64,000 nt of DNA from Paracoccus sphaerophysae (GCF_000763805.1 NZ_JRKS01000003.1:52508-116507), one strand, 5' to 3'; numbered from the stretch's first letter, positions 18,265 to 27,984 are shown. Numbers and translations are program-made. The notes: generated by a model not told the origin, from the sequence alone.

Positions 18265-19314
18265 TCAGCCGTAGAGCTTCGGCAGGTCGACCGAATCGCG
18301 CTGGCCGATATTGGCCGCGTCGCCGGCGATGAAGGCCTCGGCCGCGCCGCGCCCGGCCTCTTTCATCCGCCCCAGCAGCCCCGGCGCGGGCATGACCTTG
18401 GTCCGCGTCCCCAGCGAGGTCATCAGCGTGTCGTCCGACACCATGTGGATCAGCGGCTCCTTCATGCCGCGGCCGGTCAGGCGCCCTTCGGCCGCCAGCC
18501 GCTTCATGAACTGGATGGCGCGCAATTCGCGCAGCAGGCTGGAATTGAAGCTGATCTCGTTGATGCGGTCCTGAATCTCGACCGGAGTCTTCGGCACCGC
18601 CTCACGCTCCATCGGGTTGATGGTAACGATCACGATGTCGGGGGGCAGTGTCGGGATGAACAGCGGAAACAGCGCCGGGTTGCCGGAATAACCGCCGTCC
18701 CAATAGGCCTCGCGGCGGCCGGTGGCGGGGTCGTCGATCTCGACCGCCCGGAACAGCGTCGGCAGGCAGCCCGAGGCCATCACCGCCTCGGGCGTCACCT
18801 CGGCGCCCGAAAAGATGCGTACCCGGCCGGTGCGGACATTGGTGGCGGTCACGAAGAAGTCGGGCCCGGCCTCGCTGCCCGCGTGCAGCTTGTGGGGCAT
18901 CTCGCGGATGATCGCGTGCAGGGGGTTGGAATAGAACGGGCCGGTGTCATAGGGGCTGAACACGCGGCTGAAGCCTTCCAGCCAGGCGACCGGCGACATC
19001 AGCTCGGCCAGGCGCTGCAGCCCGCGCGGGATCGGCACCATGCTGGACATCCAGCGCACCATCCGATTGTCGCTGAACTGGCCGACCTGCGACCAGACGT
19101 AATCGAGGTTCTCGCGCGCCGCCCGCCGCCCGGCCTTGCCCGGCCGCGCCGCCAGCCCCGCCGTGACCGCGGCACCATTCAGCGCCCCGGCCGAGGTGCC
19201 GCTGATCCCGGCGATGTCGATCTCGTCGCCTTCCAGCAGACGGTCCAGTACGCCCCAGGCAAAGGCGCCATGCGCGCCGCCGCCCTGCAGGGCGAGGTTG
19301 ATCGACTTGGGCAT
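18265..19314 (-). CDS. Patatin-like phospholipase
   Basis: A 349-residue serine lipid acyl hydrolase. It has the oxyanion motif GGGAHGAFAWG, the nucleophile elbow GISGTSAGALNGA (serine in G-T-S-A-G) and the catalytic DGG in YWDGGYSGNPALFP, giving the Ser-Asp dyad. No signal peptide is seen, so it is probably cytoplasmic or membrane-peripheral. Rhodobacteraceae commonly have one such protein; its role may be membrane lipid turnover or storage-granule metabolism. It is separated from prfB by a 139-base gap holding a hairpin element. Confidence 0.92.
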   Translation of the reverse strand: MPKSINLALQGGGAHGAFAWGVLDRLLEGDEIDIAGISGTSAGALNGAAVTAGLAARPGKAGRRAARENLDYVWSQVGQFSDNRMVRWMSSMVPIPRGLQRLAELMSPVAWLEGFSRVFSPYDTGPFYSNPLHAIIREMPHKLHAGSEAGPDFFVTATNVRTGRVRIFSGAEVTPEAVMASGCLPTLFRAVEIDDPATGRREAYWDGGYSGNPALFPLFIPTLPPDIVIVTINPMEREAVPKTPVEIQDRINEISFNSSLLRELRAIQFMKRLAAEGRLTGRGMKEPLIHMVSDDTLMTSLGTRTKVMPAPGLLGRMKEAGRGAAEAFIAGDAANIGQRDSVDLPKLYG

Positions 19315-19390
19315 CGTGATGCGCTCCGCAAATTGCTGCGCTGCAGCATATCACCTTTTGCTCCCGCAGAAAACCGCCCGCCGCGCGAGG

Positions 19391-19430
19391 TTCTTCTTTG
19401 CCCAAATATCCCCGCCGGAGGCTCCGGCCG
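19391..19430 (-). repeat. 3' hairpin plus GGGGATATTTGGG element after prfB
   Basis: On the minus strand a GC hairpin (GCCGGAG/CTCCGGC arms) is followed by GGGGATATTTGGGCAAAGAA. The same arrangement, GC hairpin then a GGATAT core, follows the genes at 25778-26530 and 26791-27921. It could act as a 3' mRNA stabiliser or terminator-like repeat. Confidence 0.5.
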
Positions 19431-19453
19431 CGCGGTCAGGCGCAGCGGCGCCT

Positions 19454-20581
19454 TCAGTCCTCGGCGTTCGCCTCGGCGCGCGACTTGCCCGACACGTCCA
19501 TCGCCAGCGTGGCCGCCATGAACCCGTCCAGGTCGCCGTCCAGCACGCCCTGCGTGTCCGAGGTCTCATGCCCGGTGCGCAGGTCCTTCACCATCTGGTA
19601 GGGCTGCAGCACGTAGGAGCGGATCTGGTTGCCCCAGCCGGCATCGCCCTTGTTCTCGTGCGCGGCGTTGATCGCCGCATTCCGCTTGTCCAGTTCCAGC
19701 TGATACAGCCGCGCCTTCAGCGCGTTCATCGCCGCCTCGCGGTTCTGGTGCTGGGACTTCATCGAGCTGGTCACGACGATGTTCGTCGGCAGGTGTGTGA
19801 TCCGCACCGCCGAATCGGTGGTGTTGACGTGCTGCCCGCCCGCCCCCGAGGAGCGATAGGTGTCGATCCGGATCTCGTTGTCGGGCACCACGATCTCGAT
19901 GTTGTCATCGACCACCGGATAGACCCAGACCGAGGAAAACGAGGTGTGCCGCCGCGCCGCGCTGTCATAGGGCGAGATGCGGACCAGCCGGTGCACGCCC
20001 GATTCCGACTTAAGCCAGCCATAGGCGTTCGGCCCGCTGATCTTGTAGGCGGCCGAGCGGATGCCGGCCTCGTCGCCCGAGGTTTCGGACTGCAGCTCGA
20101 CCTTGTAGCCCTTCTTTTCCGCCCAGCGGGTGTACATCCGCGCCAGCATCGACGCCCAGTCGCAGCTTTCGGTGCCGCCGGCGCCGGCGTTGATTTCCAG
20201 GAAGGTGTCGTTGCCGTCCGCCTCGCCGTCCAGCAGCGCTTCAAGCTCCTTGGTGGCGGCCAGCTCGGCCAGGCCCTTCAGCGTCGCCTCGGCCTCGGTG
20301 ATGATCTCGGCGTCATCCTCCATCTCGCCCAGTTCGATCAGCTCGACGCTGTCCTTCAGGTCCCGTTCGATGCGGCGGTAGGTCTCGACCTTGTCGGACA
20401 GCACCTGCCGGTCACGCATCAGCTTCTGTGCGCGGGCCGGGTCCGACCACAGGTCGCCGTCCTCGATCATCGCGTTCATCTCTTCCAGGCGATGCGGCGC
20501 GGTGTCCCAGTCCATCCGCTGCGCCAGCAGGACCAGCGACTTGCGGATGGATTCGACGGTGGCTTGGGTTTCGGCACGCAT
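19454..20581 (-). CDS. prfB: Peptide chain release factor 2
   Basis: Recognises UGA and UAA stop codons and triggers peptide release. The 375-residue protein has the universal GGQ motif in SSGAGGQHVNTTDSAVRI and the codon-recognition loop region VRISPYDSAARRHTSF, where Tyr replaces the Phe of the E. coli SPF tripeptide. The reading frame is continuous; the programmed +1 frameshift of E. coli prfB is absent. Start ATG at 20581 (MRAETQATVESIRK) follows AAGGGA. It lies downstream of PBP1A on the same strand. Confidence 0.96.
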   Translation of the reverse strand: MRAETQATVESIRKSLVLLAQRMDWDTAPHRLEEMNAMIEDGDLWSDPARAQKLMRDRQVLSDKVETYRRIERDLKDSVELIELGEMEDDAEIITEAEATLKGLAELAATKELEALLDGEADGNDTFLEINAGAGGTESCDWASMLARMYTRWAEKKGYKVELQSETSGDEAGIRSAAYKISGPNAYGWLKSESGVHRLVRISPYDSAARRHTSFSSVWVYPVVDDNIEIVVPDNEIRIDTYRSSGAGGQHVNTTDSAVRITHLPTNIVVTSSMKSQHQNREAAMNALKARLYQLELDKRNAAINAAHENKGDAGWGNQIRSYVLQPYQMVKDLRTGHETSDTQGVLDGDLDGFMAATLAMDVSGKSRAEANAED

Positions 20582-20668
20582 GGGCGGTCCCTTAGGGGCT
20601 GTCGGCAAGGATGGATGGAAATAACCGCTCGGCCCGGCGCGCACAAGCCGGGCTTCGGGCGCCGCCGG

Positions 20669-23191
20669 TCAGTAGAGGCCGCCCGAACTCATGGTGCCGT
20701 AATCGGCCTTCTTGGGGATGACCTTCTTCTTTCCGGTCGAGGTCGTCACCGACTTGGCGGCCTTTTCGGTCACGTCGCTGCTCTTCTTGAAGCCCGGCAG
20801 CTGCTCTTTCGGCACCCGCTGGAAGCCACCATCGACCACCCGCGACGCCGCCACGGTCCCGTTCCGGAAATACTCCGAGATCACGCCGTTGCCATAGGAC
20901 ACGTCGGCGAAATAGCCCCCCGGCGGCACCTTGAAGCTGGTCCCGCCATACTGCTTGACGGCCTGGCGCATGAAGGCGTTGAACACCGGCACGCACAGAG
21001 TCCCGCCAAAGGCGTTGGACCCCAGGCTGCGCGGCTCGTCATAGCCGAGGTAACAGCCCGCCACCATGTTCGAGGTGAAGCCGATGAACCACACGTCCTT
21101 GGCGTCATTGGTGGTCCCGGTCTTGCCCGCCACCGGCACCGGCAGCTTGACGCCCTTGCCCGAGCCGCGCTTGACCACGCCCTCCATCATCGAGGTGGTC
21201 TGATAGGCGGTGATCGCGTCCATGACCCGTTCGCGGTCGGACACGATGATCGGTGCCTGGCCGGCCGGCAGGGCGCCCATCTGGCAGGTCGTGCAGACCC
21301 GCTTGTCGTGGCGATAGACGGTCTTGCCCCAGCGGTCCTGCACCCGGTCGACCAGCGTAGGTTCCACCCGCTCGCCGCCATTGGCGAACATCGCATAGGC
21401 CGCCACCATCTTGAACAGCGTGGTTTCCTGCGCGCCCAGGCTATTGGCGAGGAAGGGCGACAGATGTTCATAGACGCCGAAGCGCTCGGCGTACTTGGCC
21501 ACCGTCTGCATGCCGATGTCCTGGGCGATGCGGATCGTCATCAGGTTGCGGGACTGTTCGATCCCAGTGCGCAGCGGCGTCGGGCCGTAGAACCCGCCGC
21601 CCGAGTTCTTGGGCGTCCACAGCCCTTGCGGCGTGTTCACGGTGATCGGCTCGTCGGCGACGATCGTTGCGGGAGTGTAGCCGTTGTCCAGCGCCGCGGC
21701 ATAGACGAAGGGCTTGAAGGCCGAGCCGGGCTGCCGCTGCGCCTGGGTGGCACGGTTGAAGACCGACGCCTGATAGGAAAACCCGCCCTGCATCGCATGG
21801 ACCCGGCCGGTGGTCACGTCCATCGCCATGAACCCGCCCTGGATCGCCGGCACCTGCCGCAGCGTCCAGCGGATGAACTTGCCCGAGCCGTCCTCGGTCA
21901 TCCGGCGCACCAGCACAACGTCGCCGACCGCCAGCAGGTCGGCGGCGACGCGCGCCTGCCGGGCCCGTTCGCGCCCGGGCATCATCTTGCGCGCCCACTG
22001 GACGTCCTTGGCGGGGATCACCTGCGGCTCGGCCTCGGTCGGCGCGATGCCCTCGATGCCGATCTCGGCGTCGGTCTTGCCGAGCGACAGAACGACGGCG
22101 GGATACCAGCCCTCGATGTCGCGCGGGACCTTGGCCTTGGCCAGCGCCGCACGCCAGCGATCCTCGGAGGCCAGTTCCTCGGCCGGGATCGTCTCGCCCG
22201 TGCCGCGCCACAGGCCGAGCCCGCGGTCATAGCGTTCCAGCGCATCCTGCAGCGCCTTGGCGGCGATCTGCTGCAGCTGCGGTTCCACCGTGGCGCGGAT
22301 CGACAGGCCGCCGCCGAAGAACTCGTCCTCGCCGAACTGGGCCGACAGCTGGCGGCGGATCTCGTCGGTGAAATAGTCCCGCGGCGGCAGGCTCTGCCGG
22401 AAGGCGGGATAGTCGCCGTTCTGGACCGATCTCAGCGGCTGCGCGGCCTCGGACTTGTATTCCGCCTCGGTCAGGTAGCCGTTCTGCCACATCTCGCGCA
22501 GCACGTAGTTGCGCCGTTCGGTGATGCGGTCCTTGTCGCGCACCACGGACCGCGACGGCGCCTGCGGCATGGCGGCCAGCAGCGCCGCCTCGTGCGGGGC
22601 CAGCTCGCCCAGGGGCTTGTTGAAATAGGTCTGCGCCGCGGCGGCGACCCCGGCGCTGTTCTGGCCCAGGAAGATCTCGTTCAGATACAGCTCGAGGATC
22701 TTGTCCTTGCTAAGCGTCCGTTCCAGCCGGGTGGCGAGGATCAGTTCCTTGACCTTGCGTTCCACGCTGCGGCTGGAATCGAGCAGGAAGTTCTTCATCA
22801 CCTGCTGAGTGATGGTCGAGGCGCCGCGCACGCTTTCGCCGCGGGTCCTGACCGCCTCGACGGCCGCGGCGGCCATGCCGCGGGGGTCATAGCCGTGATG
22901 GGTGTAGAAGAACTTGTCCTCGGCCGACACGAAGGCGTGCTTGACCAGGTCGGGAATTTCCTCGCTGGGCACGAAGATGCGCCGTTCCTCGGCGAATTCG
23001 TCGATCAGCCGGCCCTCGCCGGAATAGATCCGGCTGATGGTCTTGGGGGTATAGGACGCCAGAACCTCGTGGCTGGGCAGGTCACGCGAATAGATCCAGA
23101 AGACGCCGCCGACGATCAGGGCAAGGAACACGGCCGCGGTCACGAACCACGAAAACACCGCACCAAAGAAGTTCAGAACGAAACGGATCAC
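20669..23191 (-). CDS. mrcA: Penicillin-binding protein 1A (bifunctional transglycosylase/transpeptidase)
   Basis: Polymerises and crosslinks peptidoglycan at the inner membrane. The 840-residue protein has one N-terminal membrane anchor (residues about 8-32). A GT51 domain follows with SAEDKFFYTHHGYDPRG carrying the catalytic Glu, and GASTITQQVMKN. The transpeptidase has SxxK in PGSAFKPF, SxN in QSRNLM and KTG in VAGKTGTTNDAKD. A Lys-rich tail ends the protein. I prefer the GTG at 23191 (VIRFVLNFFG); a longer frame adds only a glycine-rich stretch that does not resemble the family. Confidence 0.94.
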   Translation of the reverse strand: MIRFVLNFFGAVFSWFVTAAVFLALIVGGVFWIYSRDLPSHEVLASYTPKTISRIYSGEGRLIDEFAEERRIFVPSEEIPDLVKHAFVSAEDKFFYTHHGYDPRGMAAAAVEAVRTRGESVRGASTITQQVMKNFLLDSSRSVERKVKELILATRLERTLSKDKILELYLNEIFLGQNSAGVAAAAQTYFNKPLGELAPHEAALLAAMPQAPSRSVVRDKDRITERRNYVLREMWQNGYLTEAEYKSEAAQPLRSVQNGDYPAFRQSLPPRDYFTDEIRRQLSAQFGEDEFFGGGLSIRATVEPQLQQIAAKALQDALERYDRGLGLWRGTGETIPAEELASEDRWRAALAKAKVPRDIEGWYPAVVLSLGKTDAEIGIEGIAPTEAEPQVIPAKDVQWARKMMPGRERARQARVAADLLAVGDVVLVRRMTEDGSGKFIRWTLRQVPAIQGGFMAMDVTTGRVHAMQGGFSYQASVFNRATQAQRQPGSAFKPFVYAAALDNGYTPATIVADEPITVNTPQGLWTPKNSGGGFYGPTPLRTGIEQSRNLMTIRIAQDIGMQTVAKYAERFGVYEHLSPFLANSLGAQETTLFKMVAAYAMFANGGERVEPTLVDRVQDRWGKTVYRHDKRVCTTCQMGALPAGQAPIIVSDRERVMDAITAYQTTSMMEGVVKRGSGKGVKLPVPVAGKTGTTNDAKDVWFIGFTSNMVAGCYLGYDEPRSLGSNAFGGTLCVPVFNAFMRQAVKQYGGTSFKVPPGGYFADVSYGNGVISEYFRNGTVAASRVVDGGFQRVPKEQLPGFKKSSDVTEKAAKSVTTSTGKKKVIPKKADYGTMSSGGLY

Positions 23192-23288
23192 CGAACCATG
23201 CCCACCACCGCAACCGGGGCGCATCTATAGCGGCACGGCCTTGCGGGGTCAAAGCAAGCTTGCGTCAGGTGTGGACGCGCCGAGGCGA

Positions 23289-24497
23289 TCACGGCCCCGC
23301 CCCGGCGGCGACGCTGCGGTCGGCCTCGTCGGCGGCCCAGCTGGCGACGCCGTCCGCGACCGCCCCGGCAAAGCGCGCGCGCCAGTCCGGATCGAACAGG
23401 TTGGTGCGGTCGCCGGGATCGGTCAGGAACCCCAGCTCGACCAGCAGCGACGGGATGTCGGGGGATTTCAGCACCGAGAACGCCGCCCCCCGCACCGGCA
23501 CGCGATGCATGGCGATGCCGCCGGCATTCAGCCGGGCCACCATGTGCCGCGCGGCGTCCTGGCTGCGCGGCTGGGTGTCGATGCGGGCCAGGTCGATCAA
23601 GGCGCGGCTGACATCCTCGTCGGTATTGGACAGGTCCATCCCGGCCAACAGGTCGCTGCGATCATGCAGCAGCGCCAGCTGCCGCGCGGCGCGATCGTTC
23701 GACTGCGGGTCCCAGACATAGATCGTGGCGCCCGCGGCCTCTCCGGCCGGCAGCGCGTCGGCGTGCAGCGAGATGAACAGGTCCGCGCCCTGCGCGCGGG
23801 CGATGGTGGTGCGGCGTTCCAGCGGGATGAAGCGGTCATCCTCGCGGGTCTGGACGACCTCGATCCCCTTGGCGCGCAGCGCCGCGGACAGCTCATGCGC
23901 AAAGCCCAGCATGACCGCGGCCTCGGAGATGCCGCCGACCTGCGCGCCGGGGTCGATGCCGCCGTGGCCGGGGTCCAGCACCACGCGGATGCGCCCGTCT
24001 GCCAGCGCGGTCCCGGCCCGCCCCTGCCCGGTCGCGGCCGGCTGCGGCAGCCCGTGCAGGACCGTGAGCGGGTCGGTGCGGGGGGCAAAGCGGTCCGCCG
24101 TCACCGGCACCAGCCGGATCGACAGCGCCGCCGGCGCCGCGTTCATGCGTGCGCTGTCCACCTCCATCGGGCCGGGCAGCGTCAGGATCGCCCGCGCGCC
24201 CCCGGTCGGCGCCGGGCCCCAGCGCAGCGCCAGCGGCTGCGACGGGTCCGCCGCCGTCGCGGCGGGAACGCGGGTCTCGAGCAGGTCCACGACCAGCCGC
24301 GGCGGCCCGTCGATCAGCGCCACCCGATGCGGCACCGCGCGCGACAGGCCCAGGGTCAGCGCGATGGGCCGCGGCGCGCCGCGGTCCCTGCCCTCGACCG
24401 CGAGCATCGTCCGGCCCGGATCGACGACCGCCGGTTCCGCCGCCAGCGCCAGCGACGGCAGCAGCGCCAGCAGCAGAACCGCCGCGAGTCGCCTCAT
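23289..24497 (-). CDS. N-acetylmuramoyl-L-alanine amidase (AmiC type)
   Basis: A 402-residue exported amidase that removes stem peptides from septal peptidoglycan. A signal peptide (MRRLAAVLLLALLPSLALA) is followed by an AMIN-like beta domain to about residue 130. The Amidase_3 catalytic domain has zinc ligands in VLDPGHGGIDPGA and SLHADA, plus a conserved Glu in VELGFLTDP. The ATG at 24497 overlaps the stop of the upstream aminotransferase gene by four bases. PBP1A follows 98 bases downstream, forming a cell-wall block. Confidence 0.92.
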   Translation of the reverse strand: MRRLAAVLLLALLPSLALAAEPAVVDPGRTMLAVEGRDRGAPRPIALTLGLSRAVPHRVALIDGPPRLVVDLLETRVPAATAADPSQPLALRWGPAPTGGARAILTLPGPMEVDSARMNAAPAALSIRLVPVTADRFAPRTDPLTVLHGLPQPAATGQGRAGTALADGRIRVVLDPGHGGIDPGAQVGGISEAAVMLGFAHELSAALRAKGIEVVQTREDDRFIPLERRTTIARAQGADLFISLHADALPAGEAAGATIYVWDPQSNDRAARQLALLHDRSDLLAGMDLSNTDEDVSRALIDLARIDTQPRSQDAARHMVARLNAGGIAMHRVPVRGAAFSVLKSPDIPSLLVELGFLTDPGDRTNLFDPDWRARFAGAVADGVASWAADEADRSVAAGAGP

Positions 24498-25636
24498 CGC
24501 GCCGCCATCCAACGGGCCAGCCGATCCAGCCCCTCGGCGATGTCGGCGGTCGACTGCGCATAGGAGAACCGCAGGGTCCGGGCGCCCCGCACCGGGTCGA
24601 AGTCGATCCCCGGCGTCACCGCCACGCCCGCCTGCCCCAGAATCTCGCGCGCCAGCGCGGCGCTGTCGTCGGTCAGGTCGGACACGTCCGCATAGACGTA
24701 GAAGGCACCATCCGGCGGCGCGATGCGGGTGAAGCCCATCGCCGGCAGGCGGTCCAGCATCAGGCGGCGGTTCTCGGCATAGACGGCGAGGTTTCCCTCC
24801 GCCTCGGCCTCGCCTTCGGGCGACAGCGCCGCCAGCGCAGCAAGCTGGCTCGCATGGGGCGGGCAGATGAACATGTTGGCGGCGAGCCGGTCCATCGTGC
24901 GCACCATGTCGGTCGGCACCACCATCCAGCCGATCCGCCAGCCGGTCATGCTGAAATACTTGGAAAAGCTGTTGATGACGACGACATCGTCGGTCACCTC
25001 CAGCGCGCTGACGCAGCGCTCGCCATAGCTGAGCCCGTGATAGATCTCGTCCGAGATCAGCGCCGCGCCGATCTGCCGGGTGCGCTCGCCCAGCGCGCTC
25101 AGCGCGTCGCGGCCCAGCATCGTCCCCGAGGGATTGCCGGGCGAGGCGAGCATCACCCCCTGCACATCCGCCGGGATGTCCTCGGGGACCGGCTGATAGC
25201 GGTTGTTGGCGCTGGTCTGCATCCCCACGGGCTCGACCGACATGGCGCGCAGGATCTGGCGATAGCTGGGATAGCCCGGCTCGCCGACCGCGACCCGGTC
25301 TCCGGCATCGAACAGCGCGGCGAAGGCCAGCAGGAACGCCCCCGAGGAGCCCGGCGTGATGACGACCCGCGCCGGGTCCAGATCGACCCCGTACCAGCGG
25401 AGGTACAGCCCCGCGATCGCCTCGCGCAGCGCCGGCAGTCCCAGCGCGACGGTGTAGCCCAGCGGCTGGTCCAGCGCCGCGGCCAGCGCGGCCCGCGCCG
25501 CGGCCGGGGCGGGCGTCGAGGGCTGGCCGACCTCCATGTGGATGATGTGGCGGCCGGCGGCCTCGGCCTGGCGCGCGGCCTCCATCACGTCCATGACGAT
25601 GAACGGGGCGACCTGCCCCCGCGTCGACTGCCTCAT
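24494..25636 (-). CDS. Class I/II PLP-dependent aminotransferase
   Basis: A 380-residue fold-type I aminotransferase. The PLP lysine lies in NSFSKYFSMTGWRIGW, and other family blocks are ASPGNPSGTML and ISDEIYHGLSYG. It resembles AspC/AlaT-like or MalY-distant aminotransferases; the amino-group donor and acceptor cannot be decided from sequence. It is translationally coupled to the amidase gene downstream, though no metabolic link is evident. Divergent from the DsbA-family gene. Confidence 0.9.
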   Translation of the reverse strand: MRQSTRGQVAPFIVMDVMEAARQAEAAGRHIIHMEVGQPSTPAPAAARAALAAALDQPLGYTVALGLPALREAIAGLYLRWYGVDLDPARVVITPGSSGAFLLAFAALFDAGDRVAVGEPGYPSYRQILRAMSVEPVGMQTSANNRYQPVPEDIPADVQGVMLASPGNPSGTMLGRDALSALGERTRQIGAALISDEIYHGLSYGERCVSALEVTDDVVVINSFSKYFSMTGWRIGWMVVPTDMVRTMDRLAANMFICPPHASQLAALAALSPEGEAEAEGNLAVYAENRRLMLDRLPAMGFTRIAPPDGAFYVYADVSDLTDDSAALAREILGQAGVAVTPGIDFDPVRGARTLRFSYAQSTADIAEGLDRLARWMAAR

Positions 25637-25777
25637 CCGCCTTGCCCCTGCCTCGCTGGTTGCCGGCGCTTGTCGCCCCTGCGCGGCCCCGCGGTCAAGC
25701 GCCCCTCACGCCGAGTTGGGCTGGACAGGCCCCCGCCGGTTCGCCAAGGTCGCGCGCGAAACCGGAAAGGACGCGCC

Positions 25778-26530
25778 ATGAAAACCCTGCTGACCGCCGC
25801 CGCGCTGATGGCCGCGACCGCCCTGCCCGCGGCGGCGTTTGACCCCGCCAACATGACCGAGCCCGAAAAGGCGGCCTTCGGCGAGGCGGTGCGCGACTAT
25901 ATCATGGCCAACCCCAACGTGCTGATCGAAGCCGTCAACAAGATGGAAGAGCAGCGCCTGGCCGACGAGGCCAAGAACGACAAGCTGCTGGTCGAGGCGA
26001 ACAAGGCCGAGATCTTCGAGGACAGCCATTCCTGGACCGGCGGCAATGCCTCGGGCGACCTGACGATGGTCGAATTCATCGACTATCGCTGCGGCTATTG
26101 CCGCAAGGTGGCGGCCGAAGTCGACGAGGTCGTGGCCAAGGACGGCAACATCAAGCTGATCCTCAAGGAATTCCCGATCCTCGGTCAGGAAAGCGAACTC
26201 GCCTCGCGCTATGCGATCGCGGTCAAGCAGATGGCGGGCCCCGAGGCCTACAAGACCGCGCATGACAAGCTGTACGCGATGCGCGGCGCGGTGACGCTGG
26301 AATCGCTGGGCGCGCTGGCCAAGGAACAGGGGCTGGACGCGCAGGCGATCACCCAGCGCATGAACACCGAGGAGGTGAGTGCCGAGATCCGCGCCAACCG
26401 GCAACTGGCCGAGAAGATGCAGATCATGGGCACGCCCACCTTCGTCATCGGGCCGGAACTGCTGCGCGGCATCCCGTCGACCGGGCTGGCGACGGCGGTC
26501 GAGCAGATCCGCGGCGCGGCGAAGGGCTGA
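25778..26530 (+). CDS. DsbA-family thiol:disulfide oxidoreductase
   Basis: A 250-residue periplasmic protein with a signal peptide (MKTLLTAAALMAATALPAAA). An N-terminal helical extension (to about residue 80) is followed by a thioredoxin-fold domain with active site CGYC in FIDYRCGYCRKVA and the cis-proline loop in MGTPTFVIG. The helical extension and the RCGYCR context are like Com1/ScsC-type DsbA-family proteins, which may act as isomerases or reductases. Start ATG at 25778 follows GGAAAGGA. Divergent from the aminotransferase gene. Confidence 0.93.
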   Translation: MKTLLTAAALMAATALPAAAFDPANMTEPEKAAFGEAVRDYIMANPNVLIEAVNKMEEQRLADEAKNDKLLVEANKAEIFEDSHSWTGGNASGDLTMVEFIDYRCGYCRKVAAEVDEVVAKDGNIKLILKEFPILGQESELASRYAIAVKQMAGPEAYKTAHDKLYAMRGAVTLESLGALAKEQGLDAQAITQRMNTEEVSAEIRANRQLAEKMQIMGTPTFVIGPELLRGIPSTGLATAVEQIRGAAKG

Positions 26531-26541
26531 GAGGCCGCACT

Positions 26542-26583
26542 GGGGGCTTCGCGCCCCCGGACCCCCGCGGGATATCTGGGACC
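26542..26583 (+). repeat. 3' hairpin plus GGGATATCTGGGACC element after the DsbA-family gene
   Basis: A GGGGGC/GCCCCC hairpin 11 bases after the stop is followed by ACCCCCGCGGGATATCTGGG. The layout matches the elements after prfB and ispG. No U tract follows, so simple intrinsic termination is not obvious. Confidence 0.5.
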
Positions 26584-26677
26584 GCCCAAAGCGGGTTAAC
26601 CTGATCTCAATCTTTCGCAGGCACGGTGGACGTGCGGTACAGGCGGGGACGCCGATGACCGCACCGACCGAAAGTTA

Positions 26678-26700
26678 CCCTCACCCCTCTCGGGTGAGGG
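26678..26700. other. Perfect 9-bp hairpin in the dsbA-ispG convergent gap
   Basis: CCCTCACCC and GGGTGAGGG arms flank a five-base loop. The 260-base gap between the two convergent genes holds this hairpin plus one hairpin-GGATAT element on each side and no credible ORF. Confidence 0.5.
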
Positions 26701-26718
26701 CGTGCCGGGTCGGGCGGT

Positions 26719-26780
26719 CCTGAAATATCCTCGGGGGTGAATGGCGGCCCTTGGGCCGCCAGAGGGGGCAGACGGCCCCC
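26719..26780 (-). repeat. 3' hairpins plus GAGGATATTTCAGG element after ispG
   Basis: Reading the minus strand past the ispG stop there is a GGGGGC/GCCCCC hairpin (26764-26780), then a GGCGGCCC/GGGCCGCC hairpin (26743-26760), then CACCCCCGAGGATATTTCAG. It is the third occurrence of the hairpin and GGATAT arrangement in the window. Confidence 0.5.
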
Positions 26781-26790
26781 TTTCTGCGGC

Positions 26791-27921
26791 CTATTCCGCG
26801 GCGGTGTCGGCTTTTTCGCTCAGCGCGAGTTGTTCCGCCCGCTTCTCGACCAGTTCGACGATGTGGTCGATCATCTGGGCGTTGCTCATCTTGTGGCTCT
26901 GCTTGCCGGCCATGTAGATCATGCCGGACCCGGCGCCGCCGCCGGTGAAGCCCAGATCGGTCATCAGCGCCTCGCCCGGGCCGTTCACCACGCAGCCGAT
27001 GATCGACAGGCTCATCGGGGTCTTGATGTGTTCCAGCCGCCGCTCCAGTTCCTCGACCGTGCGGATCACGTCGAAGCCCTGCCGCGCGCAGCTGGGGCAG
27101 CTGATGATCTGCACGCCGCGGGTGCGCAGGCCCAGCGACTTGAGGATCTCGTAGCCGACCTTGACCTCTTCGACGGGGTCGGCCGACAGCGAGACGCGGA
27201 TCGTGTCGCCGATCCCGGCCCACAGCAGGTTGCCCATGCCGACGGCCGATTTCACCGTGCCGCCGCGCAGGCCGCCGGCCTCGGTGATGCCCAGGTGGAT
27301 CGGGGCATCGGTCGCCTCGGCCAGCGCCTGATAGGCAGCAGCAGCAAGGAACACGTCGGACGCCTTCACGCTGATCTTGAATTCGTGGAAATCGTTGTCC
27401 TGCAGCAGCTTGATGTGGTCGAGCCCGCTTTCCACCATGGCCTCGGGGCAGGGCTCGCCGTATTTTTCCAGCAGGTGACGCTCGAGGCTGCCGGCGTTGA
27501 CGCCGATGCGGATCGAGCAGCCGTGATCGCGCGCCGCCTGCACCACCTCGCGCACCCGCGCTGCATCTCCGATGTTGCCCGGGTTAATGCGCAGGCAGGC
27601 GGCGCCGGCCTCGGCGGCCTCGATGGCGCGGCGATAGTGGAAATGGATATCGGCAACGATCGGGACCGGGCTTTCGCGGGCGATCTCGCGCAGGGCCCGG
27701 GTCGAGGCCTCATCGGGGGTCGAGACGCGGACGATGTCGGCCCCCGCATCGGCCGCCGCGATCACCTGCGCCAGCGTGGCGCGCACGTCCGAGCTGTCGG
27801 TGTTGGTCATCGTCTGCACGCTGATCGGCGCGTCGCCGCCCACCGGGACCGAGCCGACCATGATCTTGCGGCTGCGGCGGCGGTCGATGTTGCGCCACGG
27901 GCGGATCGGATTATGGGTCAT
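26791..27921 (-). CDS. ispG: 4-hydroxy-3-methylbut-2-en-1-yl diphosphate synthase
   Basis: Penultimate enzyme of the MEP isoprenoid pathway, reducing methylerythritol cyclodiphosphate to HMBPP. The 376-residue protein has the [4Fe-4S] ligands in [13 protein letters not shown] and [10 protein letters not shown] and the N-terminal TIM barrel with [10 protein letters not shown]. The start [15 protein letters not shown] is clear. It lies downstream of the rodZ-like gene on the same strand; that neighbourhood is common in Rhodobacterales. A 99-base gap with a triplicated 13-bp repeat separates them. Confidence 0.97.
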   Translation of the reverse strand: MTHNPIRPWRNIDRRRSRKIMVGSVPVGGDAPISVQTMTNTDSSDVRATLAQVIAAADAGADIVRVSTPDEASTRALREIARESPVPIVADIHFHYRRAIEAAEAGAACLRINPGNIGDAARVREVVQAARDHGCSIRIGVNAGSLERHLLEKYGEPCPEAMVESGLDHIKLLQDNDFHEFKISVKASDVFLAAAAYQALAEATDAPIHLGITEAGGLRGGTVKSAVGMGNLLWAGIGDTIRVSLSADPVEEVKVGYEILKSLGLRTRGVQIISCPSCARQGFDVIRTVEELERRLEHIKTPMSLSIIGCVVNGPGEALMTDLGFTGGGAGSGMIYMAGKQSHKMSNAQMIDHIVELVEKRAEQLALSEKADTAAE

Positions 27922-27984
27922 GGGTGCGGCCTTTCGGTGACGAGGGACAGATAGGCCGCGTCACGCCCCCGGGCAACCGCCCCC

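Noticed and set aside
19454..20581. A programmed +1 frameshift in prfB
   Set aside because: The frame is continuous from the ATG with no internal UGA.
19136..23230. Very long plus-strand open frame (about 1360 codons) opposite prfB and PBP1A
   Set aside because: Composition is Arg/His/Gln/Asp-rich with no domains; it mirrors real genes and reflects strong GC third-position bias.
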